Source: Kordiimonadales bacterium
Lineage (GTDB): Bacteria > Pseudomonadota > Alphaproteobacteria > Sphingomonadales > Kordiimonadaceae
Assembly (NCBI GenBank): GCA_002401685.1
Contig: NVTU01000018.1
Coordinates: 20,469 to 55,937, forward strand
Direction of reading: 5' to 3'
Length of the DNA stretch: 35,469 nucleotides
Shown here: positions 1-8,327 of the stretch, one piece after another
Layout of the letters: every line of letters begins with the position of its first letter
Position numbering within the stretch: the stretch's first letter is position 1
Position numbers and translations under genes: made by a program
Notes under the pieces: model-generated
What the model was told of the DNA's origin: nothing
The model's input: only the letters and a program-made list of their open reading frames with translations
Databases searched by the model: none

Positions 1-1296
1 CCTGCGCACAATTACGCCGGGCTTTCGTACGGCAATGTTGCGTCGGCCAGCAACGAAGGTCGCATTGCAAACCCGCTTGAAGGTGTATTGCAAGGGCTCG
101 AGAAAGCCCAGCACCTCAGGAACTTGGGGTTAACACAGGGTGTGTTGCCGCCCCATGACAGGCCCCATATAAGCACCTTGAGAAAACACGGCTTTACTGG
201 CAGTGATGCGGAGGTTTTAGCTAAGGCGTGGCGCGAAAACCCGGGCCTTATTCGAAATGTTACGTCGGCCGCGACCATGTGGACTGCGAATGCTGCCACC
301 GTATCACCGGGTACAGATACGGCGGACGGGCGTACACATTTTACGGCAGCCAATCTGGCGGCCATGTACCACCGGTCAATTGAGGGGCCGACGACCAAAC
401 GCGTTCTCGAGGCCATGTTCCCGGAAGGGGATAGGTTTGCTCATCATGCACCGCTCGCAGGCGGCACGCATATGGGGGACGAGGGCGCAGCAAACCACAA
501 CCGTTTCTGCTCAGACTACGGCGACGCAGGGGTCGCGCTATATGTGTATGGCCGAAACGCGTTCGAGTCTGCCAAAGACCTAACTTTCCCTGGTAGGCAA
601 ACCAAAGAAGCAAGCCAGGCCATCGCACGGCAGCACGGTACTGCTGCAGACAAGACGCTTTTTGTTCGGCAGAACCCACTGGTGATCAATGAGGGCGCAT
701 TCCATAATGATGTGGTTGCGGTTAGCAATAAGAACGTCTTTTTCTACCACGAGCTTGCGTACCAGGATGCAGCCCAGTTGCAGCGCGACATTCAAGACGC
801 CATGGGCGAAACCGAGATGGTTTTCATTGAAGTGCCTGACGCAGAGGTGCCCATCGCGGACGCTGTGAAATGCTATTTGTTTAATAGCCAGTTGATCTGC
901 GTGCCTGGCAAGGATGGCATGGCACTAATTCTACCGGTTGAGGTTTCTGAAATGCCGTCGGCTAAGGCGTATGTTGACCGGTTGCTGGCATCCGATCTGC
1001 CGATCAACCATGTGGATTATCTTGATGTGCGGCAAAGTATGCGAAATGGCGGCGGGCCAGCCTGCTTGCGTTTACGTGTTGTACTGTCCGACGCTGACCG
1101 CGCAGCAATGGGCGCCAATAGTATTTTGGATGATACGCTAATGGGCACCTTGCAGACATGGGCGAAAAAACATTACCGCGACCGCTTGATGCCGGAAGAT
1201 TTGGGCGATGTGGCCCTGATGGAAGAAGGTTTCGCAGCCCTTGACGAGCTAACAGAGATTTTAAAGCTCGGCAGCGTCTATGATTTTCAGCGGTAG
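1..1296 (+). CDS. astB: N-succinylarginine dihydrolase, 5' end cut by window
   Basis: AstB converts N2-succinylarginine to N2-succinylornithine, CO2 and ammonia in the cytoplasm, the second step of the arginine succinyltransferase (AST) pathway. The reading frame is open from base 1 and the first residues (PAHNYAGLSYGNVAS) match the conserved N-terminal region, so only about 10-15 residues should be missing upstream. The catalytic triad of the amidinotransferase-fold family is visible: Glu in 'GDEGAANH', His in 'AFHNDVV' and Cys in 'GGPACLRLRV' (Cys codon at 1063). There are 431 residues in view, and the family is about 440-447. Other ast genes probably lie upstream, outside the window. An internal TTG at 88 is not a believable start because the homologous sequence continues upstream of it. 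Confidence 0.96.
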   Translation, partial: PAHNYAGLSYGNVASASNEGRIANPLEGVLQGLEKAQHLRNLGLTQGVLPPHDRPHISTLRKHGFTGSDAEVLAKAWRENPGLIRNVTSAATMWTANAATVSPGTDTADGRTHFTAANLAAMYHRSIEGPTTKRVLEAMFPEGDRFAHHAPLAGGTHMGDEGAANHNRFCSDYGDAGVALYVYGRNAFESAKDLTFPGRQTKEASQAIARQHGTAADKTLFVRQNPLVINEGAFHNDVVAVSNKNVFFYHELAYQDAAQLQRDIQDAMGETEMVFIEVPDAEVPIADAVKCYLFNSQLICVPGKDGMALILPVEVSEMPSAKAYVDRLLASDLPINHVDYLDVRQSMRNGGGPACLRLRVVLSDADRAAMGANSILDDTLMGTLQTWAKKHYRDRLMPEDLGDVALMEEGFAALDELTEILKLGSVYDFQR

Positions 1297-1625
1297 CTGT
1301 ATGTCTGGCTAGAACGACCCCAAGCAATTTTTAAACAGGAACAATTGCTTGGGTGGCGGCTCGCGCCAGTTCTGTGTGGTGATTACAGATAAGCTGGCTA
1401 CTTTGTGATTTCGGTGTGGCCCCACTTTCTCTTTACGGGCCCTTATTCGTGTTTTCTCTCCTCTTGGCGAAGACGAAGAACAGGTTTGCCCGGAGCTCGG
1501 GTTTATCTCTTCTTGCAGAGTGCAAGAGGCGGAGATCCTGCAAGGTAGTTCACGCGGATGGTATCAAGACGTTACTAGACTGTGGCCTGAGAATGCCTAT
1601 GTATATGGCGTAGAGGAGAGCCTGG
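1297..1625. other. Intergenic region astB-msrP
   Basis: This stretch of about 330 bp has no believable gene. It holds an 11-bp perfect inverted repeat just after astB (listed separately) and a smaller hairpin near 1510-1530 (TCTTGCA, loop GAG, TGCAAGA). The promoter of msrP should lie here, but I could not pick out convincing -35 and -10 boxes. Confidence 0.5.
1319..1353. terminator. Inverted repeat after astB, possible terminator
   Basis: CCCAAGCAATT at 1319-1329 pairs perfectly with AATTGCTTGGG at 1343-1353 around a 13-base loop, 23 bp after the astB stop. The position suits transcription termination, but no T-run follows, so it could instead be a processing hairpin or an operator. Confidence 0.4.
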
Positions 1626-2609
1626 ATGTTGATTAAAATTAAGAAAAATTGGTTCGCGAGCGAAAATGACGTCACGTCAGAAAGTGCGTACCTGAACCGC
1701 CGTAGTTTTATGCGCGGTGCGGCAGGTGTCGCTGGCGCGACAGGGCTTATTGGTATGGGGCTCGGCAGTAGTGCTGTGGCTGCAGGCAAAAAGCGTGATC
1801 TGGTGCCCCTCAATTTTTCCAAAACATCCTATGACCCTGGCGAAAGCCTGACACCGGAAGACGCTGTCACTCAGTATAATAACTACTATGAGTTTGGCAC
1901 AGGCAAGAGCGATCCATCGCAAAACGCATGGCAACTTCAGCCAAAGCCATGGTCCATTCAGGTCGATGGTATGGTCGACAAACCAGCGACCTACGCTTTT
2001 GAAGATCTGGTCGATATGAAGACGCTTGAAGAACGCATTTACCGCCTTCGCTGCGTTGAAGCATGGTCGATGATCATTCCGTGGATCGGCGTGCCGATGG
2101 CAGCTATCTTAGAGAAAGTGGGCGTACAGTCTGGCGCTAAATATGTCGCGTTTGAGACCCTTGCCGACGAGAAGCAAATGCCGGGTGTGAAGCCCTCTTT
2201 CTTCGGTGGTTCAGTGCTTGATTGGCCATATAAAGAAGGCCTGACGTTACCTGAGGCCATGAACCCGCTCGCCTTTATGGCGGTTGGTCTTTACGGCAAA
2301 GAAATTCCAAATCAGAACGGTGCGCCGCTGCGTCTCGTTGTTCCGTGGAAATACGGCTATAAGTCCATTAAATCTATTGTTCGCATTACGTTAACCGACC
2401 GTCAGCCGCCAACAAGCTGGAACCAGTCAGCACCGAGAGAATACGGGTTTTATTCGAACGTTAACCCGACCCGTAATCACCCGCGCTGGAGCCAAGCAAA
2501 AGAACGCCGCATCGGTGAATTTGGCCGCAGGACAACGGCGATGTTTAATGGCTACGGCGACGAGGTCGCCCACCTGTATGCAGGGCTTGACCTGAACGTT
2601 AATCACTAA
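1626..2609 (+). CDS. msrP: Protein-methionine-sulfoxide reductase catalytic subunit MsrP
   Basis: MsrP (YedY) is the periplasmic molybdopterin enzyme that reduces methionine sulfoxide in oxidised envelope proteins, taking electrons from the membrane haem protein MsrQ. The N-terminus carries a twin-arginine signal (NRRSFMRG, Arg25-Arg26) followed by a hydrophobic stretch, as expected for Tat export of a folded cofactor protein. The molybdenum-ligand cysteine is in 'RLRCVEAWSM' (Cys143). At 327 residues the length fits the family. The start is ATG 1626, preceded by GAGGAG at about 8 bp. msrQ follows after 15 bp, the usual two-gene operon. Assignment rests on sequence motifs and the partner gene. 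Confidence 0.96.
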   Translation: MLIKIKKNWFASENDVTSESAYLNRRSFMRGAAGVAGATGLIGMGLGSSAVAAGKKRDLVPLNFSKTSYDPGESLTPEDAVTQYNNYYEFGTGKSDPSQNAWQLQPKPWSIQVDGMVDKPATYAFEDLVDMKTLEERIYRLRCVEAWSMIIPWIGVPMAAILEKVGVQSGAKYVAFETLADEKQMPGVKPSFFGGSVLDWPYKEGLTLPEAMNPLAFMAVGLYGKEIPNQNGAPLRLVVPWKYGYKSIKSIVRITLTDRQPPTSWNQSAPREYGFYSNVNPTRNHPRWSQAKERRIGEFGRRTTAMFNGYGDEVAHLYAGLDLNVNH

Positions 2610-2624
2610 GACACTGCCAGCCTG

Positions 2625-3239
2625 ATGAAAATTACCACTGCACAGTTGCGGCGATACGGTAAGCCTGTAGCCTTTTTGCTGCTGGCATGGCCTGCGCTGT
2701 GGCTTGGCTATAACTGGTACCTTCAGTTTCAGTATTTGCCAAACGGGCTTGGTTTTAACCCGCAGGAAGCAACCCACCGCTGGACCGGTGATTGGGCGAT
2801 GCGTTTCCTGATTTTGAGCCTCGCGCTGACGCCACTTTCCAAGGTGATCAAATCACCCAAACCCATTTTGTTCCGTCGTATGGTCGGCGTGTACGCCTTC
2901 TTTTATGTGTGCCTGCATTTGGTGAATTATGTGTGGTTGGATAAGTTTTTCGCTTGGGGCGAGATTTGGCTCGATATCCTTAAACGCAATTATATCACTA
3001 TAGGCATGATCTGTTTTCTGCTGTTGATCCCACTGGCCGTCACCAGCACCAAAGGCTGGGTGAAGCGCATGGGTGCCCGCCGCTGGCAAAAAATGCACAA
3101 ACTAAGTTATGTAATCGCACCTTTGGTGATTGTGCATTTCTTTATGATGCGTAAAGGCTTCCAGATAGAGCCGCTCATATACGGCGCGGTACTCGCGGCT
3201 CTTCTGGCGTTTCGGTTGCCTAAGCTATTTAAACGCTGA
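2625..3239 (+). CDS. msrQ: Haem-binding membrane subunit MsrQ
   Basis: MsrQ (YedZ) is an inner-membrane b-type haem protein of the ferric-reductase-like transmembrane family that passes quinone-derived or flavin-derived electrons to MsrP. The 204 residues contain about six hydrophobic helices. Candidate haem-ligand histidines are seen in 'EATHRWTGDW', 'VCLHLVNY', 'KMHKLSYV' and 'IVHFFMM'. The gene begins 15 bp after the msrP stop, with only a weak ribosome site, which fits translation as part of one transcript. Its 3' end overlaps by 11 bp with the convergent lipoprotein gene on the minus strand. Confidence 0.95.
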   Translation: MKITTAQLRRYGKPVAFLLLAWPALWLGYNWYLQFQYLPNGLGFNPQEATHRWTGDWAMRFLILSLALTPLSKVIKSPKPILFRRMVGVYAFFYVCLHLVNYVWLDKFFAWGEIWLDILKRNYITIGMICFLLLIPLAVTSTKGWVKRMGARRWQKMHKLSYVIAPLVIVHFFMMRKGFQIEPLIYGAVLAALLAFRLPKLFKR

Positions 3240-3612
3240 TCCGAAGATCAAGGTCAGGGTTGTCGCACAATTCTTCAAGCCGCTCTGTTACTATCTCAAG
3301 GTTTTCGCCAAAGCGCTCCAGCTCTTCGCTGTCGAGGTCGTTATTGATAAAGAAATCCCACATGCCCGTTAGGTCCGTGTTCATTGCCATCGTGATAACC
3401 TTCATCATCATGTCGTAGTCTTCTGCAGGTAGCTCCGACTTCAGGCCGCCAAGGACACAGACGCACTGAGCTTCCGTATTGTCGTCATTCTCGACACAGG
3501 AGTTCATAATTTCGCGTTCGGCGGTTTCAACGGTAAATTCTTTGCGGTCAATTGCATCGCAGCTGGCCAGTAAGAAGGCAGAAGCCGTTAGGGCAACAAT
3601 TTTGATGTTCAT
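3229..3612 (-). CDS. Small predicted lipoprotein, unknown function
   Basis: I do not recognise a named function. The 127-residue product starts with a lysine-containing N-region, a hydrophobic core and a lipobox LASC (Cys18), so it is probably a lipid-anchored envelope protein. The mature part is very acidic (many Glu/Asp) and holds four further cysteines: one in 'MNSCVEN', two in 'QCVCVLGGL' and one in 'EELCDN'. These could form disulfides. The start is ATG 3612 with GAGGAT about 8 bp upstream. It is convergent with msrQ and overlaps its end by 11 bp. It lies 45 bp after the maoC-like gene on the same strand and may be cotranscribed with it. Confidence 0.8.
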   Translation of the reverse strand: MNIKIVALTASAFLLASCDAIDRKEFTVETAEREIMNSCVENDDNTEAQCVCVLGGLKSELPAEDYDMMMKVITMAMNTDLTGMWDFFINNDLDSEELERFGENLEIVTERLEELCDNPDLDLRISV

Positions 3613-3657
3613 GGTTTCATCCTCGTCTTTATTGTTTTTATGGCCATGGTAGCAAAG

Positions 3658-4110
3658 CTATTTGGATCGTTTAGCGATCATCATGTTTGAATTCATAGTC
3701 ATCACTGTTTCGCCTTTTTGGTTTTTTACAGTGAATTCACTTTTTGCCAAGCCCAGCTCTGGGCGCGACTTGCTGTCACGTTTCTCGGTTAACTTGGAGG
3801 TGACGGATAAGATGTCGCCAGGGAATACGGGCCGACGCCAGCTGATGTTATCAATGCCTGGCGACCCGAGGCTTGCCATTTTTTGTTCTGTCAGACTGTC
3901 CACCAGCATTCGCATCATCATGGCACATGTGTGCCAGCCGCTCGCGCACAGGGCACCGAAAACGGATTTTTCTGCAGCGTCATCATCCAGGTGGAACGGC
4001 TGCGGGTCATATTTACTGGCGAATTCGATAACTTCCTCCCGCGTTACTTCGTAAGCGCCGAAAGTAGATGCTTGCCCGATCATCAGGTCTTCATAGTAAA
4101 TCTCATACAT
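3658..4110 (-). CDS. MaoC-like (hot-dog fold) dehydratase/hydratase
   Basis: This 150-residue protein belongs to the MaoC family of single hot-dog (R)-specific enoyl-CoA hydratases. These hydrate trans-2-enoyl-CoA in fatty-acid or polyhydroxyalkanoate metabolism, though many members have unknown substrates. The hydratase signature is present: Asp35 and His40 in 'YDPQPFHLDDDAA', followed by 'GALCASGWHT'. Length fits a one-domain member. The start is ATG 4110, with AGAGGGG about 11 bp upstream. There is no fatty-acid operon next to it, so the substrate cannot be told from context. Naming it phaJ would be over-reading. Confidence 0.9.
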   Translation of the reverse strand: MYEIYYEDLMIGQASTFGAYEVTREEVIEFASKYDPQPFHLDDDAAEKSVFGALCASGWHTCAMMMRMLVDSLTEQKMASLGSPGIDNISWRRPVFPGDILSVTSKLTEKRDSKSRPELGLAKSEFTVKNQKGETVMTMNSNMMIAKRSK

Positions 4111-4386
4111 GTACGCGTGTCCCCTCTGGCTTTGACATGGGGCGAAGGCGGCAAAATTTCAAGTCGGAGGCGTATTTTCCGCTGAGGCGCGGGCCGTCTT
4201 TTTTAATACAAAATGGATAGAAGGAACTGAGATTAGTTCAAAGTACAATTCCCAAAAGGAGGTTAGAATTCTCTTTCTTTAGCCTTAAAAATCCAAAGAA
4301 ACGGCAGTTTTGCTGACGTTTTTCTGGCCCGAACCTTGAAGGGGATTATTCGTAGTAACGAGTAAACGGCGAAGGAACCGAGTAAG

Positions 4387-5259
4387 ATGAACAGTAAAAT
4401 TCCCCCTATTGGCGCGGCCCTATTCCTCCTGATTGTACAAGGAAGCTATGCCTCTGTCGAACGTATTGAAGCCACTTATAAATTTATTTGGAAAGGCATG
4501 CATGTTTCCACCGCTGAAACAATCACGGAGCTCCGACCGGAAAGCTACAGTTTAAATATTGATATGAGGATGAGAGGGCTCGCTAAAATGTTTATGGGCG
4601 GGGAAAAGTTAGCATTCTCAGTTTACGGTGACGTTGACGAAAACGGTAACATTACCCCACGTGAGTTCGAGACTAGCGGGCAGTGGAAAGGTAATCCCTA
4701 CAGGGAAGCTTTATCATATAATTCTAGCGGTGATTTGATGGCCTTTGTTCAGGAGCGATCAGCCAAATGGAAAGCAAAAAACCGGCGGCAGCCAGTACCT
4801 AAAACGCTGCAGCGTGGTATTGACCCGGTCTCATTGCTGGTTGAATTGATCCGGCGGCCTGTAAGGCAGCCCCTAGCCCTGAATACCAGTTTTAAAGTCT
4901 ATGACGGTGAAGCTGCATATGATTGGTCGATGCAGTGTGACGAAAAACCTGTAGAGATAAAAAAGTCGAAACGATCCGAGCTGTCGGGCCTTGCCCATTT
5001 GTGCACTTTGAAGCCGAAACTGCTTGCAGGCGAGCGCGTTGGAAAAAGCGTACCGCGCACATCAACACATCGTCGCAATAAGAAAGCCGAGAAACCAGCA
5101 TCGCAGCAAGTTGTGAAAGTCTGGATGAAGTTGGTTGCAGGCGGCAGCTTCTGGATGCCGATTAGGGCGTTGGTACCTTCTAAAAAAGGACCTGTTCGTG
5201 TTTATCTTTCGTCGATTGTAACGAGAACAGCTGCAGTTGAACCTGCGTATTTTGAATAG
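4387..5259 (+). CDS. DUF3108-type exported protein
   Basis: The 290-residue product has an N-terminal hydrophobic signal (to about residue 22, 'GSYASVERIEA') and then a beta-rich sequence with 'YKFIWKGMHVSTAETITEL'-type pattern typical of DUF3108 proteins, which are predicted periplasmic and of unknown function. The C-terminal half contains 'VWMKLVAGGSFWMPIRA', also usual for this family, interrupted by a basic low-complexity insertion (about residues 218-240, rich in Lys/Arg/Ser). The start ATG 4387 has AAGGA about 10 bp upstream. It stands alone between a divergent maoC-like gene and a downstream amidohydrolase. Family assignment is from recognition of pattern, not from a search. Confidence 0.8.
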   Translation: MNSKIPPIGAALFLLIVQGSYASVERIEATYKFIWKGMHVSTAETITELRPESYSLNIDMRMRGLAKMFMGGEKLAFSVYGDVDENGNITPREFETSGQWKGNPYREALSYNSSGDLMAFVQERSAKWKAKNRRQPVPKTLQRGIDPVSLLVELIRRPVRQPLALNTSFKVYDGEAAYDWSMQCDEKPVEIKKSKRSELSGLAHLCTLKPKLLAGERVGKSVPRTSTHRRNKKAEKPASQQVVKVWMKLVAGGSFWMPIRALVPSKKGPVRVYLSSIVTRTAAVEPAYFE

Positions 5260-5442
5260 GCTGGTTCAAAGTAAGCAAAGGATACTAAAAATGACCAAGT
5301 TTCTATTGTAACCTTCCTTTCATTGCTTAGGGTGGAGAGCAGGAGGCCGTCCCGGTGCTGGTAGTGGGAGCAAAGGCGGCCTGAAAAGAATATTTTTAAA
5401 GCTGCTTATAAAAACAGCGCAAACAGGGTTTGGGGAATACAC

Positions 5443-6741
5443 ATGTATAAAGTTTTGAAAGGCGTGGTTGCTGCAACTGCGCTCGTAGCGTTTGCTGCAA
5501 CTGCTGCCGCCGCTGATATTAAAGTAATTCACGCGGGCGAACTGCTGGCTGTGCCGGGTGAAGCGCCGCTGAAAAACCAGACCATTGTTGTGGTTGATGG
5601 GCGCATTACAGAAGTGCGCGCCGGCTTTGTTGCAGTCTCAGAGTTTGGCGAAGGCGCAGTGTTCGTTGATTTAAGCAAAAGCTTCGTTATGCCGGGCCTG
5701 ATGGACATGCATGTTCATATGCAGGGCGAACTGTCTGCTAAAGCAGATAGCGAAACATTACGGCAATCAACAGCCGACATCGGCATGAAAAGCGTGCATT
5801 TCGCGAAGAAAACCTTGATGGCTGGTTTCACTACGGTGCGTGATTTAGGTGCGGAACCAACGCATATGTATGCACTGCGCGATGCAGCTGCAAAGGGTTG
5901 GGTAGATAGCCCGCGCATTATAGCCTCTGCGGGCGTTGCAGCCACCGGTGGCCACGGTGATGTGGACGGGATGCGACATGACCTCTTGGAAAAATATACA
6001 TCTAGAACCATTTGTGATGGCCCTTATGATTGCCGTCGTGCGGTGCGTCGTGCCGTTAAATTTGGTGCCGATATTATAAAGATCACTGCTACTGGCGGGG
6101 TGCTTTCCGATACCAACACCGGCACAGACCAGCAAATGACCGACGATGAACTGCGCGAGATAATGGATACAGCCCACGGGCTTGGTCGCAAGGTAGCCGC
6201 GCACGCACACTCAGCCCAGGGTATTAACGCGGCGCTTAGGGCGGGCGTGGATAGTATCGAGCACGGTTCATATGCCGACGAGGAAAGCATCCGGCTCTTT
6301 AAGGAGAAAGGCGCCTACCTCGTGCCGACGCTCCTTGCGGGTGCAACAGTTGTTCATTTGGCTAACACTAGTGACTTCATGTCTCCAGCCATTAAAGCCA
6401 AGGCTATTCGCGTTGGCGGCGACATGGCAGATCATTTCGCAGTTGCTTATAAAGCTGGTGTGAAAATCGCCTACGGTACCGATAGCGGTGTTTCTCGCCA
6501 CGGCACAAACGCTCAGGAAGCTATCCTGATGCATGAAGCAGGGATGACAGCATCAGATGTGTTGAAATCGGCAACAGTGAACGCGGCGGATCTCGTCGGT
6601 ATGTCAGATAGCCTTGGTACGATTGAAGCAGGGAAACACGCAGACATAGTAGCAATGGATGCCAGCGCGCTTAATGACCTACGCGAACTCTTGGACATTG
6701 ATTTTGTTATGAAGGCTGGGAAAATATATAAAAATAAATAG
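5443..6741 (+). CDS. Exported metal-dependent amidohydrolase (prolidase-like)
   Basis: This is a TIM-barrel amidohydrolase-superfamily enzyme of the Xaa-Pro dipeptidase/imidazolonepropionase-like branch (432 residues). Metal-binding positions are all visible: HxH at His90 and His92 ('MDMHVHMQ'), the probable carboxylated Lys213 ('IIKITATGG'), His254/His256 ('AAHAHSAQ'), His274 ('SIEHGSY') and Asp347 ('YGTDSGVS'). A signal peptide ends near 'ATAAAA|DIKV', so it acts in the periplasm or outside. Relatives hydrolyse N-acyl or prolyl dipeptides, but the exact substrate cannot be read here. The start ATG 5443 has TGGGGAA at 8 bp. It is a single-gene unit ending in a strong terminator. Confidence 0.93.
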   Translation: MYKVLKGVVAATALVAFAATAAAADIKVIHAGELLAVPGEAPLKNQTIVVVDGRITEVRAGFVAVSEFGEGAVFVDLSKSFVMPGLMDMHVHMQGELSAKADSETLRQSTADIGMKSVHFAKKTLMAGFTTVRDLGAEPTHMYALRDAAAKGWVDSPRIIASAGVAATGGHGDVDGMRHDLLEKYTSRTICDGPYDCRRAVRRAVKFGADIIKITATGGVLSDTNTGTDQQMTDDELREIMDTAHGLGRKVAAHAHSAQGINAALRAGVDSIEHGSYADEESIRLFKEKGAYLVPTLLAGATVVHLANTSDFMSPAIKAKAIRVGGDMADHFAVAYKAGVKIAYGTDSGVSRHGTNAQEAILMHEAGMTASDVLKSATVNAADLVGMSDSLGTIEAGKHADIVAMDASALNDLRELLDIDFVMKAGKIYKNK

Positions 6742-6767
6742 TTAGTAGGTATATTGGTATCTACCCG

Positions 6768-6792
6768 AGGCCCGCTTTTGGCGGGCCTTTTT
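6768..6792 (+). terminator. Rho-independent terminator of the amidohydrolase gene
   Basis: AGGCCCGC at 6768-6775 pairs with GCGGGCCT at 6781-6788 over a TTTTG loop, followed by a run of T to 6792. It lies 26 bp after the stop codon. Confidence 0.93.
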
Positions 6793-6925
6793 AGTGAACG
6801 AAGGGCCGCCTGTTTGCAGCGACGGCCTTCCTAAAATGGATTGAGTTAGGAGACGCTCTGGCTGGTTTTCCAGCGAAGAGAGAATTTTGTCGTGACGCAA
6901 CTCTCTGAAAAATTGGTAAGAAAAT

Positions 6926-7057
6926 ATGCAAATTAGAGATGGTCGCGCTTTAATGGGGGCGGTGGCGTTTGTTTCGACAGGCTTTATCCTTTCGTCAATG
7001 TTCTCCTTGTTTATTGAAGCGGGCACGACGGGCGACGGCGTTATTCGCTTCCGCTAG
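6926..7057 (+). CDS. Possible 43-residue membrane peptide
   Basis: A short open frame from ATG 6926 encodes a polar N-terminus (MQIRDGRALM), one clear hydrophobic helix (GAVAFVSTGFILSSMFSLFI) and a polar tail. It is too short to recognise and the ribosome site is weak (GGTAAG). It is in the same frame as the next membrane frame at 7070, separated by two TAG codons (7055, 7061), so it may be the first part of a decayed longer gene. The call is tentative. Confidence 0.3.
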   Translation: MQIRDGRALMGAVAFVSTGFILSSMFSLFIEAGTTGDGVIRFR

Positions 7058-7069
7058 TGGTAGGAGATC

Positions 7070-7538
7070 TTGCTGAATATGCAGATCCTAGCCGCCGTAC
7101 TCGTCTGGCTTTGTTATTTAGACCGTATCCGCACAAGTGACGGCCTGAAGCGCTCGGTTATGCAGTTCCGGCTCATAGTTGGCATACTCATTGTGTTGGT
7201 GCCTACATGGATTGGGCTGGTTAGTGTTTCTTTCAGCTGGTTCATTGTGCGGCCACCGAATTATGTATTGGCTTGGATTGTAAGCGGCGGGCTGGGCCTT
7301 CGTTTTTGGCGTTGCTGTTTCCCCGGTTTTCCGGCGGGGGCGATTACCTAAAGGTAGTAAAAAGCCACCGATCTGGTCACTTATTCAGCTGCCAACAATA
7401 TGGTGGGTTTTGCCGTTCTTCGCTGCGTTAGCGTTGTGGCTGCATCCGGCAAGTACAGGCGGCATGCTGCACTATGTGTGCGTGCCGCCCCTTCCTGTAC
7501 CTGCAGGCTGCGCTACCGCTTTCCGACGTAGTTTTTAA
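7070..7538 (+). pseudogene. Probable frameshifted small integral-membrane protein
   Basis: The frame from TTG 7070 (or ATG 7079) gives 93 residues with two good membrane helices ('LIVGILIVLVPTWIGLV', 'YVLAWIVSGGLGL'), then turns into unlikely sequence rich in Cys/Pro and stops at 7351. The third frame, open from 7284 to 7538, continues a membrane-protein pattern: 'FVFGVAVSPVFRRGRLPKG', then 'IWWVLPFFAALALWLHP'. Joined near 7285-7300 they would give about 150 residues with three to four helices, a topology reminiscent of DUF6622-type proteins (weak memory). Either a frameshift mutation or a sequencing error would explain this. GGAG at 7063-7066 may be the ribosome site. No gene is seen from 7539 to 7661, which is AT-rich. 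Confidence 0.4.
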
Positions 7539-7661
7539 AAAAGAGAATGATCCACTAATGTAACTATGCTGTTTCGCGATCAAGCGACTATTTGACTAAA
7601 CATAAAGATATCATTATATAAGTAAATATTGATATTATTAAGTCGTATGTAAAGGTCACTC

Positions 7662-8306
7662 ATGTCTTATCCGTCTGCACCACATGTCGAAACAGATTTT
7701 TCCAAAATTACACGCTTAGTAAACGACTATCCGTTTGCTCATATCTTCACCGGTGAAGGGAGCTCGGGCCGTGTAACGAGATTGCCATTTGTTTGCGATG
7801 TGCATCAGGATGAATTCGTAACATTGCGCGCGCATATGGACCGGAAAAACCCGCAAGCTGCATTGATAGACGGCGCAAACGTCCTGATAGCGTTTTCCGG
7901 GCCCAATACATATGTATCTCCAAATTGGCGATCGGATCGCAGCCGGGCTGCAACATGGGACTATACAGCGGTACATGTATGGGGGAGGGCGACGGTTTGC
8001 TCGGAGGCAGAGTTTTTTGCTGCGTTGATCACAGATTTAGCTGCTACTGCAGAAGAGAAACATGAAGCAGTGTCAAAAGGAAAACGTTGGAGCTTCGATC
8101 AGGCACCAAAAGCCTATGTGGAAAGGCTCCGGCCCTATGTTGTGGGCTTCGAAGTTAAAGTGACGTCGATTGAGGCTATCTCAAAATTGCATCAGGATTT
8201 CCCGGCGAAGGAGGCGTTGTCTGTTGCAGAGCATCTGTCTCGAAGTGGGTTCGAAGATAGCCGGTGCATAGCAGATCTGATCCGGGAAAAAAACTCCCGG
8301 ATCTAA
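7662..8306 (+). CDS. FMN-binding negative transcriptional regulator (PaiB-like)
   Basis: The 214-residue product matches the PaiB/FMN_bind_2 family, flavin-binding split-barrel proteins related to pyridoxamine-phosphate oxidases. Bacillus PaiB represses sporulation and protease genes, while most members have no tested role. Visible family features are the N-terminal 'FSKITRLVNDYPFAHIF' helix region, 'VTRLPFVCD', 'RAHMDRKNPQ', 'VLIAFSGPNTYVSPNW' and 'TWDYTAVHVWG', in the usual order. The start ATG 7662 has AAAGG about 7 bp upstream. It is transcribed alone, convergent with ychF. The gene's last codons form a perfect hairpin (8279-8303). Confidence 0.88.
   Translation: MSYPSAPHVETDFSKITRLVNDYPFAHIFTGEGSSGRVTRLPFVCDVHQDEFVTLRAHMDRKNPQAALIDGANVLIAFSGPNTYVSPNWRSDRSRAATWDYTAVHVWGRATVCSEAEFFAALITDLAATAEEKHEAVSKGKRWSFDQAPKAYVERLRPYVVGFEVKVTSIEAISKLHQDFPAKEALSVAEHLSRSGFEDSRCIADLIREKNSRI
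8279..8303. terminator. Hairpin spanning the end of the PaiB-like gene
   Basis: GATCCGGG (8279-8286) pairs perfectly with CCCGGATC (8296-8303) across a 9-base A-rich loop. It overlaps the last codons of the PaiB-like gene and lies 25 bp beyond the convergent ychF stop. No T-run follows on either strand, so termination is likely but not certain. Confidence 0.4.
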
Positions 8307-8327
8307 CTTCCCATAAGGGGTGGTTGT

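Noticed and set aside
1416-1613. 65-codon frame before msrP
   Set aside because: No ribosome site and implausible composition. It lies in the probable msrP promoter region.
5320-5442. Possible riboswitch-like GC-rich region upstream of the amidohydrolase
   Set aside because: AGGCCG/CGGCCT can pair over a long distance, but I cannot match the conserved core of any known riboswitch class.
6742-7026. 94-codon minus-strand frame after the amidohydrolase
   Set aside because: It runs through the strong terminator hairpin and has no family or ribosome site.
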